From contig JANRJC010000024.1 of assembly GCA_033764335.1 (NCBI GenBank), forward strand, positions 23,032 to 87,031: 64,000 bases of DNA. The letters run 5' to 3'. The position numbers and the translations under genes are program-made. The stretch is from JAGQVA01 sp033764335. Lineage in GTDB: Bacteria; Bacteroidota; Bacteroidia; J057. The notes beneath the pieces are model-generated. The model was not told the origin of the DNA. It searched no databases and was given only the letters and a program-made list of their open reading frames with translations. The number at the start of each line of letters is the position of its first letter. Position 1 is the stretch's first letter. Positions 41,938-50,497 of this stretch are shown piece after piece.

Positions 41938-43116
41938 ATGCCATCTGTCTGTTTGTATTTTCAGGTTCACCAGCCTTACCGCCTCCGACCCCAATCGGTT
42001 TTTCATATTGGAAGTCACCATAAATACTGGAATAAACGCCTCAATCAATCGGTACTTAACCGGGTGGTAGAGCACTGTTATCTTCCTGCTAATGAGGTGA
42101 TTCTGTCCCAGATTCAAAAACATGAGGGCAGATTCCGCGTGGCTTATTCACTCAGTGGTGTATTGATAGAACAACTGGAAAACCAACACCCGGCGGTGTT
42201 GGATTCTTTCCGCCGGCTGGCGGATACCGGCTGCGTGGAATTTCTCGCAGAAACCTATTACCACTCGCTGAGTTTTTTGTATCAGCGCGAAGAGTTTCTT
42301 CGGCAGGTATTGCTTCATCGCGATAAAATCAAAAGCTTTTTTGGTCAGGAACCGCGTGTTTTCCGTAATACGGAGTTGATTTATCAAAATCATCTGGCAT
42401 TTTTTGTTTCGCAGATGGGCTATGCGGGAATTCTTGCGGAAGGTACACAGGAAGGACTCTACGGGCGATCGCCTAATTATCTTTACCATCCGACTCATCT
42501 GGAAAAAACCAAACTTCTGCTGCGAAACTATGCGCTTTCCGACGATGTTTCCTTTCGGTTTGGTGACCGCAAATGGATTCATTTTCCACTCCATACCGAT
42601 GTTTATGCCGGATGGATCGCCTCACAACACGGCGAGGTGGTATGTATCGGGATGGATTATGAGACCTTTGGAGAACACCACAAAGAAAGTTCTGGAATCC
42701 TGAAATTTCTCGAAGCCCTGCCCAAGGCTGTTTTACAGACCGGTGGGATAGATTTCCAGACTCCCTCGCAGATTTTTGAAAAATATGCTACCCACGGTGT
42801 ATATGATGCTTCTCGTTTTCAATCCTGGGCAGGTACCGATAAAGACATTACCCCCTGGCTGGGAAATGAGATGCAGGAAGAGGCAATGCAAAAAATATAT
42901 GCTTTGGGCGCCATAGTACGGGAAAAAAATTCGCCGGAGCTTACCCGCGAATGGTCTCTTTTACAGACCTCCGACCATTTTTATTACATGGCAACAAAAA
43001 CAGGAGCCGAAGCAAATGTACATGCACATTTTTCACCCTGGAAATCTCCTTACGATGCCTATATTTGTTTTATGAGTGCCCTTGCCGATTTTCAGATAAA
43101 ATTGCGTAAAGCTTGA
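41938..43116 (+). CDS. GH57 family alpha-amylase / glucanotransferase
   Basis: A 392-residue GH57 enzyme from ATG 41938 (MPSVCLYFQVHQPYRL); the longer frame from TTG 41863 is inside the previous gene and lacks family signature. The GH57 motif HQP is at the start, the catalytic nucleophile is E146 (FRNTELIYQN) and the acid/base D240 (GMDYETFGEHH). It acts in the cytoplasm (no signal peptide) on alpha-1,4-glucan, probably in glycogen turnover together with the preceding GT4 and synthase genes. Confidence 0.88.
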   Translation: MPSVCLYFQVHQPYRLRPQSVFHIGSHHKYWNKRLNQSVLNRVVEHCYLPANEVILSQIQKHEGRFRVAYSLSGVLIEQLENQHPAVLDSFRRLADTGCVEFLAETYYHSLSFLYQREEFLRQVLLHRDKIKSFFGQEPRVFRNTELIYQNHLAFFVSQMGYAGILAEGTQEGLYGRSPNYLYHPTHLEKTKLLLRNYALSDDVSFRFGDRKWIHFPLHTDVYAGWIASQHGEVVCIGMDYETFGEHHKESSGILKFLEALPKAVLQTGGIDFQTPSQIFEKYATHGVYDASRFQSWAGTDKDITPWLGNEMQEEAMQKIYALGAIVREKNSPELTREWSLLQTSDHFYYMATKTGAEANVHAHFSPWKSPYDAYICFMSALADFQIKLRKA

Positions 43117-43152
43117 AAAAGCGGCATGAATTATCGAATATAGCAGGTGTTT

Positions 43153-43992
43153 ATGTTAATTGCTGAAAGCGGATCAACGAAGACAGAATGGCGACTTTGC
43201 CGGGAAGGGAAGGTGGTAAACGCCTTTCGCAGCAGGGGTTTTAACCCTAATGTAATGCCCGCGGAAACCATTCTGAAAGAATTGGCTGTATTACAAAAAA
43301 CCCATCTTTCGGCGGCGACTCCGGGTAAAATATTTTTTTACGGAGCCGGGACACGGGGAGAGGCGCAAAACCGGATTATGGCCGATATTTTTCGGAACTT
43401 ATTTCCCCTTGCCGAAATAATCATTGGTTATGACCTTCTGGCCGCAGCAAGAAGCACGGGAAGGCCCGAAGGCATCGCCTGCATTTTGGGTACAGGCTCT
43501 AGTGCGTGCAGGCACAAAAACTACGAGATCGAAGAAATCCGCGGAGGCCTTGGTTACCTCTTTGGCGACGAAGGATCAGGGGCAGACTTGGGGCGTAACC
43601 TCGTAAAAGCAATCCTCCAGAAGGATTTCCCCCCAGAGGTAGCGGCTTTTGTAGAAGAAAAAGAAGGAATGGGTATCCATGACCTGAAAATGGCCATTAC
43701 CCGTCATCCCAAACCGAATGTACGCATGGCGGTTCTGGCTCCCTATCTTCAGGAATTTTTAGCAATCCCTGAAGTATTTGCCCAGGTATCGGAAAGATTT
43801 GGACTATTTCTGGACACAACCGTCCGTCGAATTCCGGATTATTTCGATTTACCCGTGGACATAATTGGCTCGATTGGATATTATTTTTCCAAACCTTTTG
43901 CAGAAGCCTGTATATTGCGCAATATCACCCCCGGAAAATTTATTAAAGATCCCATTGACCCTTTGGTTGATTATCATCTGGCACATTCGTAA
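43153..43992 (+). CDS. BadF/BadG-type ATPase, N-acetylglucosamine kinase-like
   Basis: A 279-residue ASKHA-fold protein from ATG 43153 (MLIAESGSTKTEWRLC); the frame also opens at GTG 43147. The phosphate-1 loop AESGSTKTEW, phosphate-2 loop CILGTGSSACRH and the GDEGSGADLGR segment are those of the N-acetylglucosamine kinase/BadF group common in Bacteroidota. A sugar kinase (glucosamine or a glucose derivative) is likely; the substrate is not clear. It follows the GH57 gene by 36 bases and precedes GH31 by 12 bases. Confidence 0.78.
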   Translation: MLIAESGSTKTEWRLCREGKVVNAFRSRGFNPNVMPAETILKELAVLQKTHLSAATPGKIFFYGAGTRGEAQNRIMADIFRNLFPLAEIIIGYDLLAAARSTGRPEGIACILGTGSSACRHKNYEIEEIRGGLGYLFGDEGSGADLGRNLVKAILQKDFPPEVAAFVEEKEGMGIHDLKMAITRHPKPNVRMAVLAPYLQEFLAIPEVFAQVSERFGLFLDTTVRRIPDYFDLPVDIIGSIGYYFSKPFAEACILRNITPGKFIKDPIDPLVDYHLAHS

Positions 43993-44004
43993 CTGATTTC
44001 TGCT

Positions 44005-46401
44005 TTGCAAAACCGAAAAAAAAATCCGCAACTGGTTTCTCATTGGGAACAAAAAGAAAATAAATACTATTTCTATTGTCCCGAAACCATCCTTGAAGTA
44101 TCTGTCTATGCGGAAAACATTGTTCGTTTCCGTTTTTTCCCCGAAGGAAGGCCGGAGGAAGATTTTTCGTATGCCATACCCACAAAAGGCGATTTACCGG
44201 CTCCGGAGTGCGCCCATAAAGTAACGGAAGACGGAGATGTATTTGTCCTAACAACGGATGAAATCGAATGTCGGATTTCCAAGACCCTGCATACTTCTAT
44301 CTATGATAAAAGTGGAAAGCTTATTTCCGAAGACGAAAAAGGATTTCACTGGGATGCCCATCCGGATTTTGGGGGAAATGTGGTGTATTTTAGTAAAAAG
44401 ATTCAGGTACAGGAGAATTTTTATGGCTTAGGTGATAAACCCAACCGCCTCAATATGAGGGGTTTGCGTTTTGAAAACTGGGGATCGGATACGTATGGTT
44501 ATGAAAAAACCACGGATCCTCTCTACAAAAATATTCCGTTTTATTTTGGCCTTCATCACAATATCGGTTACGGCATATTTTTCGACAATTCTTTTCGCAC
44601 CCGTTTTGACTTTGGACACGACCGCAGCGACGTTTGTACTTTCTGGGCAAAAGGCGGAGAAATGAATTATTATTTTATCTACGGCCCGGAAATGTTGCGT
44701 GTAGCCGAAAGTTATACTTACCTGAGTGGAAAACCCGAACTTCCCCCTTTATGGGCACTCGGCTATCATCAATCCAAATGGTCGTATTATCCGGAAAGCA
44801 AGGTCAAAGCTCTTGCAAAAAAGTTTAGGGAAATGGAAATCCCCTGTGATGTTATCCATCTGGATATTGAATACATGGACGGATTTCGCTGTTTTACCTG
44901 GGACAAAGAGCGTTTCCCTGACCCCCGGCGAATGGTTGCCGAACTGGAGTCCGACGGTTTTAAGACCGTGGTGATTCTCGATCCGGGGATAAAAATTGAT
45001 AAAAACTATTCGGTCTATAAACAAGCAATTGAAAAGGGCTATTTCTGCCGCAGAGCCGACGGACCGGTGATGCAAGGAACGGTCTGGCCCGGGGCCTGTC
45101 ATTTTCCCGATTTTACCAACCCGGAAGTGCGCGAATGGTGGGCGGGATTATTCAAAGACTTCATGAAGTCTGGAATTCATGGAATCTGGAATGACATGAA
45201 CGAACCGGCCGATATGGAGCGAGGGACTTTTCCCGTGGACACACGCCATGACTACGACGGTCATCCGTGCAGCCATCGCAAAGCACATAATGTGTATGGC
45301 ATGCAAATGGTTCGCGCCTCTTATCACGGAGTAAAAAAAGCCATTTTCCCCCGAAGACCTTTTCTGATCAGCCGGTCGGGCTATTCGGGTCTTCAGCGGT
45401 ATGCCGCCGTGTGGACCGGTGATAACCTCGCTACATGGGAACATTTGTGGATGGCCAATATTCAATGCCAGCGGCTGAGCATTTCGGGTATATCGTTCTG
45501 CGGTTCTGACATTGGGGGTTTTATTGGCGAATGTAACGGAGAACTCTATACCCGCTGGATACAACTGGCCGTTTTTCATCCTTTTTTTCGTACTCATTCC
45601 TCGGGTGATTCGGGCGAACAGGAACCCTGGTCGTTTGGAGAGCCTTATACCACGGCTATCCGGAAGGCCATTTTGCTGAGATACCGGCTGCTTCCGTACA
45701 TTTATACCAGCTTCTGGCGTCATACCGTCTCCGGTACGCCGGTGATCCGCCCGCTGAGTTTTCTGGATCAAACCGACCCCGAAACGTACTTCCGCATGGA
45801 GGAGTTTGCTTTAGGGGACAATATCCTCACCTGCCCGATTTCCGAATCTGGCGCCATCGGGCGCAAAATGTATCTTCCCAAAGGCTCCTGGTATAATTTC
45901 TGGACCGACGAAGTGGTAGCAGGGGGAAAAGAGTTTTTTGCGGAGGCTTCTCTGGATGAGTTTCCCATTTTCGTCAAAGCCGGTGCGACCATTCCCCAAA
46001 GCCCCGAAATGCAATATGTAGGACAGGAAAAAATCGAAATACTTGACCTCCATATTTATTACAGCAAAGGCCAATATACGAGCGAATTATACGAAGATGC
46101 CGGCGAGTATTATGACTACGAATTAGGAAATAATACCATCCGAACCTTTACCATTCGCGTGGATACGCCTTCCATTGTTCAGGTACATCAGCGGAGCAAA
46201 GGCCGCTACAATTCGGAGTATTCGGAGTTTCGACTGATTTTTCACGGCCTGCCCTTTACTCCGGCAGGAATGATTGTGGACGGTGAAACGGTCATGTTTG
46301 AAAGGGATACTGAGGCGACAGACAAATGGTTTTTCGCAGTGCTGGACAAAAATTTTGAGGAAATGAAACTCATGCGCCTGGATGCTTTCGCCGAAAGTTA
46401 A
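44005..46401 (+). CDS. GH31 alpha-glucosidase
   Basis: A 798-residue GH31 enzyme that releases glucose from alpha-glucans. The catalytic nucleophile is D397 (WNDMNEPADM) and the acid/base D535 (HSSGDSGEQEPW). The start is not ATG: an in-frame stop lies at 43990-43992, the first in-frame ATG is about 150 codons in, and TTG 44005 is the best initiator. No signal peptide can be seen with this start, so the enzyme is probably cytoplasmic, which fits an inner-membrane maltodextrin importer nearby. It starts 12 bases after the kinase gene. Confidence 0.88.
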   Translation: MQNRKKNPQLVSHWEQKENKYYFYCPETILEVSVYAENIVRFRFFPEGRPEEDFSYAIPTKGDLPAPECAHKVTEDGDVFVLTTDEIECRISKTLHTSIYDKSGKLISEDEKGFHWDAHPDFGGNVVYFSKKIQVQENFYGLGDKPNRLNMRGLRFENWGSDTYGYEKTTDPLYKNIPFYFGLHHNIGYGIFFDNSFRTRFDFGHDRSDVCTFWAKGGEMNYYFIYGPEMLRVAESYTYLSGKPELPPLWALGYHQSKWSYYPESKVKALAKKFREMEIPCDVIHLDIEYMDGFRCFTWDKERFPDPRRMVAELESDGFKTVVILDPGIKIDKNYSVYKQAIEKGYFCRRADGPVMQGTVWPGACHFPDFTNPEVREWWAGLFKDFMKSGIHGIWNDMNEPADMERGTFPVDTRHDYDGHPCSHRKAHNVYGMQMVRASYHGVKKAIFPRRPFLISRSGYSGLQRYAAVWTGDNLATWEHLWMANIQCQRLSISGISFCGSDIGGFIGECNGELYTRWIQLAVFHPFFRTHSSGDSGEQEPWSFGEPYTTAIRKAILLRYRLLPYIYTSFWRHTVSGTPVIRPLSFLDQTDPETYFRMEEFALGDNILTCPISESGAIGRKMYLPKGSWYNFWTDEVVAGGKEFFAEASLDEFPIFVKAGATIPQSPEMQYVGQEKIEILDLHIYYSKGQYTSELYEDAGEYYDYELGNNTIRTFTIRVDTPSIVQVHQRSKGRYNSEYSEFRLIFHGLPFTPAGMIVDGETVMFERDTEATDKWFFAVLDKNFEEMKLMRLDAFAES

Positions 46402-46420
46402 ACTCAGAAATTTAGTAAAG

Positions 46421-46448
46421 AGGTTCAGATTATCAGATGGAACCTTTT
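46421..46448 (+). terminator. possible terminator after the GH31 gene
   Basis: AGGTTC (46421-46426) pairs with GAACCT (46440-46445) around a 13-base loop, followed by TTTTATTCT. The stem is short. It lies 20 bases after the GH31 stop and before the promoter of the GH13 gene. Confidence 0.4.
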
Positions 46449-46505
46449 ATTCTCATTGATTTGTGCCAAATGATCCATCGGAGCGAATAAACGGTCAGGA
46501 CAGAT

Positions 46506-46513
46506 TATTTTTG
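46506..46513 (+). promoter_or_regulatory. -7 box of the secreted GH13 gene
   Basis: TATTTTTG is a perfect -7 box, 21 bases before the ATG at 46535. No TTTG lies 19 bases upstream, so expression may need an activator. Confidence 0.5.
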
Positions 46514-46534
46514 CAGCCTAAACAATCACACAAT

Positions 46535-49327
46535 ATGTACAAAACTACTACCTCTCTTCTTTTTACTTTTTCCCTGCTGGTTCTCTTTTCGATGAATCTC
46601 CAGGGACAAATTCTTTCCATTGATCCGGTTTTCCCTACGGTGGAAGATACTGTTACCATTGTCTATGACGCTACGCAGGGGAACGGTGCGCTCACTGGTG
46701 TTTCTCCCGTCTATGCCCATGCCGGAGTAATTACCAACCTCAGCACAACTCCTACTGACTGGAAATATGTACAGGGAACCTGGGGAACCCCCGACCCCAA
46801 AGTACTGATGCAAAACCTGGGCAATAACAAACACCAGATCAAATACCACATCCGGTCGTATTATGGTGTTCCACTTAATGAAACAGTCGAAGAACTGGCT
46901 TTTGTTTTCCGTAATGCCGACGGTTCAAAGGTGGGCAGAGATACCGATGGCTCGGATATCTATTACCCGGTATATAGCGGTGGGGTGCTGGACATTGCTA
47001 TCCTGACGCCTGCTGCTGCGGTATTTGCCGCCATCAATGATGTGATCGCGGTCAAAGCAGCGGCTTCGGATTCTTCTGCACTTACCTTGTATGAAAATGG
47101 GGCACTGATTTTCCAGACCTCGGGTAAGTCACTCGTTTATTCCTATTCCCCCGCTTCATCGGGAAATAAATGGATAAAATTTCAGGCAAACAATGGAACG
47201 ACCATCAAGGCAGATTCTTTTCTTGTAGTGGTTTCCGGACCGCAAAACATCGCCAGTCTGCCCGTCGGTGTGCAGCCCGGTATCAATGAAATCAATGACT
47301 CAACCGTGATTCTGGCCTTGTATGCACCGAATAAAAACTCGGTTTATGCAGTGGGAGATTTTAGTAATTGGCTGCCCGGCGCAGAATATCAGATGAACCT
47401 TTCTCCTGACAGCACCACCTATTGGATTCAGATTGACGGACTTACTCCGGGGCAGGAATATGCCTATCAGTATCTGGTAAACGGAACTCTGAAAATCGCC
47501 GATCCCTATGCTGAAAAAGTACTCGACCCGTGGAATGATTCCTGGATCAGTACACAGACCTATCCCAATCTCAAACCCTATCCCCAACAAACCGAGGGAA
47601 TTGTTTCTGTATTCCAGACTGCCCGTCCGGAATACTCCTGGCAGACAACTGCATGGGAAAGACCCGATCCGGCTGAGTTGGTGGTTTATGAATTATTGAT
47701 TCGAGACTTTATCGCTGCCCACGACTACAAAACCCTGATTGACACATTGCCCTACCTCCAAAACCTCGGTATCAACGCCATTGAACTGATGCCTATTATG
47801 GAATTTGAAGGAAACAGCAGTTGGGGGTATAATGTCTCTTACTTTTTTGCCGCCGATAAATACTACGGCCCGGAAGCTGACTTAAAAGCCTTTATAGACA
47901 CCTGTCATAGCCGCGGCATCGTCGTGATCCTCGATATGGTGCTTAACCATGCTTTTGGCCAAAATTCGCTGGTGCAGTTGTACTGGGATGCCGCCAACAA
48001 TCGCCCCTCCGCCGAAAACCCCTGGTTTAATCCCATCGCTAAACATCCTTTCAACGTCGGTTACGACTTCAACCACGAAAGCCCTCAGACTCAATATTTT
48101 GCCGACCGCGTACTGGCTTATTGGGTGAATGAATACCAGTTTGACGGTTTCCGCATGGACCTTTCCAAAGGATTTACCCAAGTGGACTATGGCAGCAACG
48201 TGGGAGCCTGGTCCAATTATGACGCATCCCGGATCGCTTTGCTGAAAAGGATGTTTGACCAACTACGCACAGTGGATTCCAGTGTATATTTTATCCTCGA
48301 ACATTTTGCCAACAATACCGAGGAGAAAGAACTCTCTGACTACGGCATGATGTTGTGGGGAAATCACAACCATAATTACAACGAAGCCACAATGGGTTAC
48401 CTCAATGAGTCCAACTTCGAATGGATTTCCTACAAACAAAGAGGTTGGACAAATCCTTATGTGGTAGGTTATATGGAAAGCCATGACGAGGAGCGATTAA
48501 TGTATAGAAATATCAGCTTTGGCAACGCCAGCGGAAGTTATAACACCAAAAACCTGACTACGGCTCTTGCCCGCATGGAACAGGCGGCAGCTTTTTTTGT
48601 TACCATTCCCGGCCCCAAGATGATTTGGCAGTTTGGCGAACTGGGCTACGATGTGAGCATTGATTTTAACGGCAGGGTAGGAGAGAAGCCCATTCGGTGG
48701 GAATATTTTACCGGCCCCTATCGCCGAAGATTGTACAATGTGTATAGCGCATTGATCCATCTCCGGAAAAACCACGAGGTTTTTCGCACCGATGATTTTT
48801 CGTTGTCTTTGTCGGGTGCTTTTAAGCGGATAAATCTGAACAATCCGCAGATGAATGTAACCATTATCGGCAATTTTGACGTAACCTTTGCCTCCGGCAA
48901 TCCCAATTTTCAGCACACCGGCTGGTGGTACAATTATCTCACGGGCGACAGCATTAACATCACCAACACCCAGTCGGCACTCGGACTACAACCCGGAGAA
49001 TACGCCGTTTATACCGACGTGCGCCTGGCGCAGCCCAATTTGACGCTGGCCGTTGACCCACATTTTCAAACCTTTCCGGTAAATGTATATCCGAATCCCT
49101 TCACCGACGACCTCGAACTGGTTTTCACCCTCGACAAACCTAAAGAGGTGACGGTAGAGATTTATACCCTCACCGGGCAGAAAGTCCCCAATACGACCAA
49201 CCGCAAGTGGTACAGTTCCGGCGAACAAAGGGTAGTCATCGCTGGAGAAAACCTCCTTCCCGGCACGTATTTCCTGAAGATCAGTGAGGGTAATTCTTCG
49301 GTGGTGGAGAAGGTTGTGAAGTGGTGA
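46535..49327 (+). CDS. secreted GH13 alpha-amylase with T9SS type A sorting domain
   Basis: A 930-residue protein from ATG 46535 (MYKTTTSLLFTFSLLVLFSM, a clean signal peptide); the GTG frame start at 46463 adds a hydrophilic extension. Two N-terminal beta domains follow: one starch-binding-like module (DPVFPTVEDTVTIVYDAT) and one CBM48-like (VYAVGDFSNWLPG). The GH13 barrel has D542 (FRMDLSKGF), E589 (FILEHFAN) and D651 (MESHDEERLM). The C-terminus is a T9SS sorting domain (VYPNPFTDD...GTYFLKISE). It should be secreted and cut starch outside the cell, feeding the SusCDE system. Confidence 0.9.
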   Translation: MYKTTTSLLFTFSLLVLFSMNLQGQILSIDPVFPTVEDTVTIVYDATQGNGALTGVSPVYAHAGVITNLSTTPTDWKYVQGTWGTPDPKVLMQNLGNNKHQIKYHIRSYYGVPLNETVEELAFVFRNADGSKVGRDTDGSDIYYPVYSGGVLDIAILTPAAAVFAAINDVIAVKAAASDSSALTLYENGALIFQTSGKSLVYSYSPASSGNKWIKFQANNGTTIKADSFLVVVSGPQNIASLPVGVQPGINEINDSTVILALYAPNKNSVYAVGDFSNWLPGAEYQMNLSPDSTTYWIQIDGLTPGQEYAYQYLVNGTLKIADPYAEKVLDPWNDSWISTQTYPNLKPYPQQTEGIVSVFQTARPEYSWQTTAWERPDPAELVVYELLIRDFIAAHDYKTLIDTLPYLQNLGINAIELMPIMEFEGNSSWGYNVSYFFAADKYYGPEADLKAFIDTCHSRGIVVILDMVLNHAFGQNSLVQLYWDAANNRPSAENPWFNPIAKHPFNVGYDFNHESPQTQYFADRVLAYWVNEYQFDGFRMDLSKGFTQVDYGSNVGAWSNYDASRIALLKRMFDQLRTVDSSVYFILEHFANNTEEKELSDYGMMLWGNHNHNYNEATMGYLNESNFEWISYKQRGWTNPYVVGYMESHDEERLMYRNISFGNASGSYNTKNLTTALARMEQAAAFFVTIPGPKMIWQFGELGYDVSIDFNGRVGEKPIRWEYFTGPYRRRLYNVYSALIHLRKNHEVFRTDDFSLSLSGAFKRINLNNPQMNVTIIGNFDVTFASGNPNFQHTGWWYNYLTGDSINITNTQSALGLQPGEYAVYTDVRLAQPNLTLAVDPHFQTFPVNVYPNPFTDDLELVFTLDKPKEVTVEIYTLTGQKVPNTTNRKWYSSGEQRVVIAGENLLPGTYFLKISEGNSSVVEKVVKW

Positions 49328-49370
49328 TATCGGTGGCAGAGGTTCTCGAAGCCCACGGCGTTTCAGCAAT

Positions 49371-49403
49371 AAAAAAAAGGCGATCCGAAAGGGTCGCCTT
49401 TTT
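49371..49403. terminator. bidirectional terminator between the GH13 and susE genes
   Basis: AAGGCGATCC (49377-49386) and GGGTCGCCTT (49391-49400) form a 10-bp stem with one G-U pair and a GAAA loop. A8 on one side and T5 on the other side make it work for both convergent genes, best on the minus strand. Confidence 0.85.
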
Positions 49404-49433
49404 ACATAAAAACACTACTACTACAATACTATT

Positions 49434-50468
49434 CTAGTTTTTCTTCACATTGTAGGTGTAATCACCTACGCCGAGGATCAGTTCGATGGTGTAATTTCCG
49501 GCTTCGGTGATGGCGATGTTGCTTCCGTCATATTCGAGGGATTTGTTGCCATCGTTGTCGCCCATGTTTATAGCCCAGTCGTCGTTGGCTCTGAATTTAA
49601 TGTCACCCACAATCAGGTCGAGGGTAATGGTCAGATAGCCCGTAGCTGCATCGTAGGTCATGTCCTGATCCGAGTCCCAGCCGCCCGGGGTGGCGGAGCC
49701 TATCAGCCCCCAGTTGGTCAAGGCGTTGGTATGGGTAAGGGCGTTGATGTCCACATTGAGCCGATACATACCGGCGTCGGTAGCTTTGATGTTTTCTCCG
49801 CCGGGATCCAATGTTCCATCCGCACCGGTGTCCCCCCAGTTTACATCCCAACTTGGGCCGTTGGTATATTTGAATTCGACGTTGGGGTCAGTGAAATAAA
49901 TAAATCCTTCAAATTTACCGTTGCTCTTCCGATCAAAAATCACGGTATTTTCTTTGGCCGGATCCCATCCCTGATAACTTCCCGGTACCTGAAGTTTTGG
50001 GTACACGATGGTCGTTTTGTAAGGGGTTACATTGATGGAAACGGTAGGTGAATATACGGGATCTACATCCGGATTGATCGTGGCCATTACCCGTACATCC
50101 ATCGGGGAGGCAACGCCGTCGGGACGGCCTTTTGCCAGCATGATGGAATTAAGTTTTTCTACCGTGATAGACTCCAGCGAAAGTCCATTGACTACAGCGA
50201 GTGTAACTGCTTCGTCAAAATTATTACCCGCTACATCAATCTCTACGGTATAAGATACGGCAGCAGAAAAACCAAAATCTGCCGCTGTCCACGAAAAAGG
50301 CGCTATCAGATCATCGGCATTGTCTTCGGTAAGGACAAAACTCGCGTCACCGGTGGGGCTTGTGATGGAAGGAGCATCTCCGATCTGAAGGACGGGATTA
50401 AGCTCTTTCTCCACACAGGAAACAGCTACAAAGGCTGTTAAAAGCAGGAAAAAATATTTTTTAATCAT
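49434..50468 (-). CDS. susE: SusE-like starch-binding outer-membrane lipoprotein
   Basis: A 344-residue lipoprotein from ATG 50468 (lipobox FVAVSC, Cys18). Residues about 25-150 are the SusE N-terminal domain (SITSPTGDASFVLTEDNADD, FSWTAADFGFSAAVSYTVEID). Residues about 156-247 and 251-342 are two related starch-binding modules (YPKLQVPGSYQGWDP; WGLIGSATPGGWDSDQDM). It sits on the cell surface next to SusD and binds alpha-glucan. It is the last gene of the susC-susD-susE operon, 29 bases after susD, and is followed by a strong terminator. Its two modules are very similar to the insertion inside SusD. Confidence 0.85.
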   Translation of the reverse strand: MIKKYFFLLLTAFVAVSCVEKELNPVLQIGDAPSITSPTGDASFVLTEDNADDLIAPFSWTAADFGFSAAVSYTVEIDVAGNNFDEAVTLAVVNGLSLESITVEKLNSIMLAKGRPDGVASPMDVRVMATINPDVDPVYSPTVSINVTPYKTTIVYPKLQVPGSYQGWDPAKENTVIFDRKSNGKFEGFIYFTDPNVEFKYTNGPSWDVNWGDTGADGTLDPGGENIKATDAGMYRLNVDINALTHTNALTNWGLIGSATPGGWDSDQDMTYDAATGYLTITLDLIVGDIKFRANDDWAINMGDNDGNKSLEYDGSNIAITEAGNYTIELILGVGDYTYNVKKN

Positions 50469-50497
50469 GACTATTATTCTTTTTTGAAAATTCAAGT

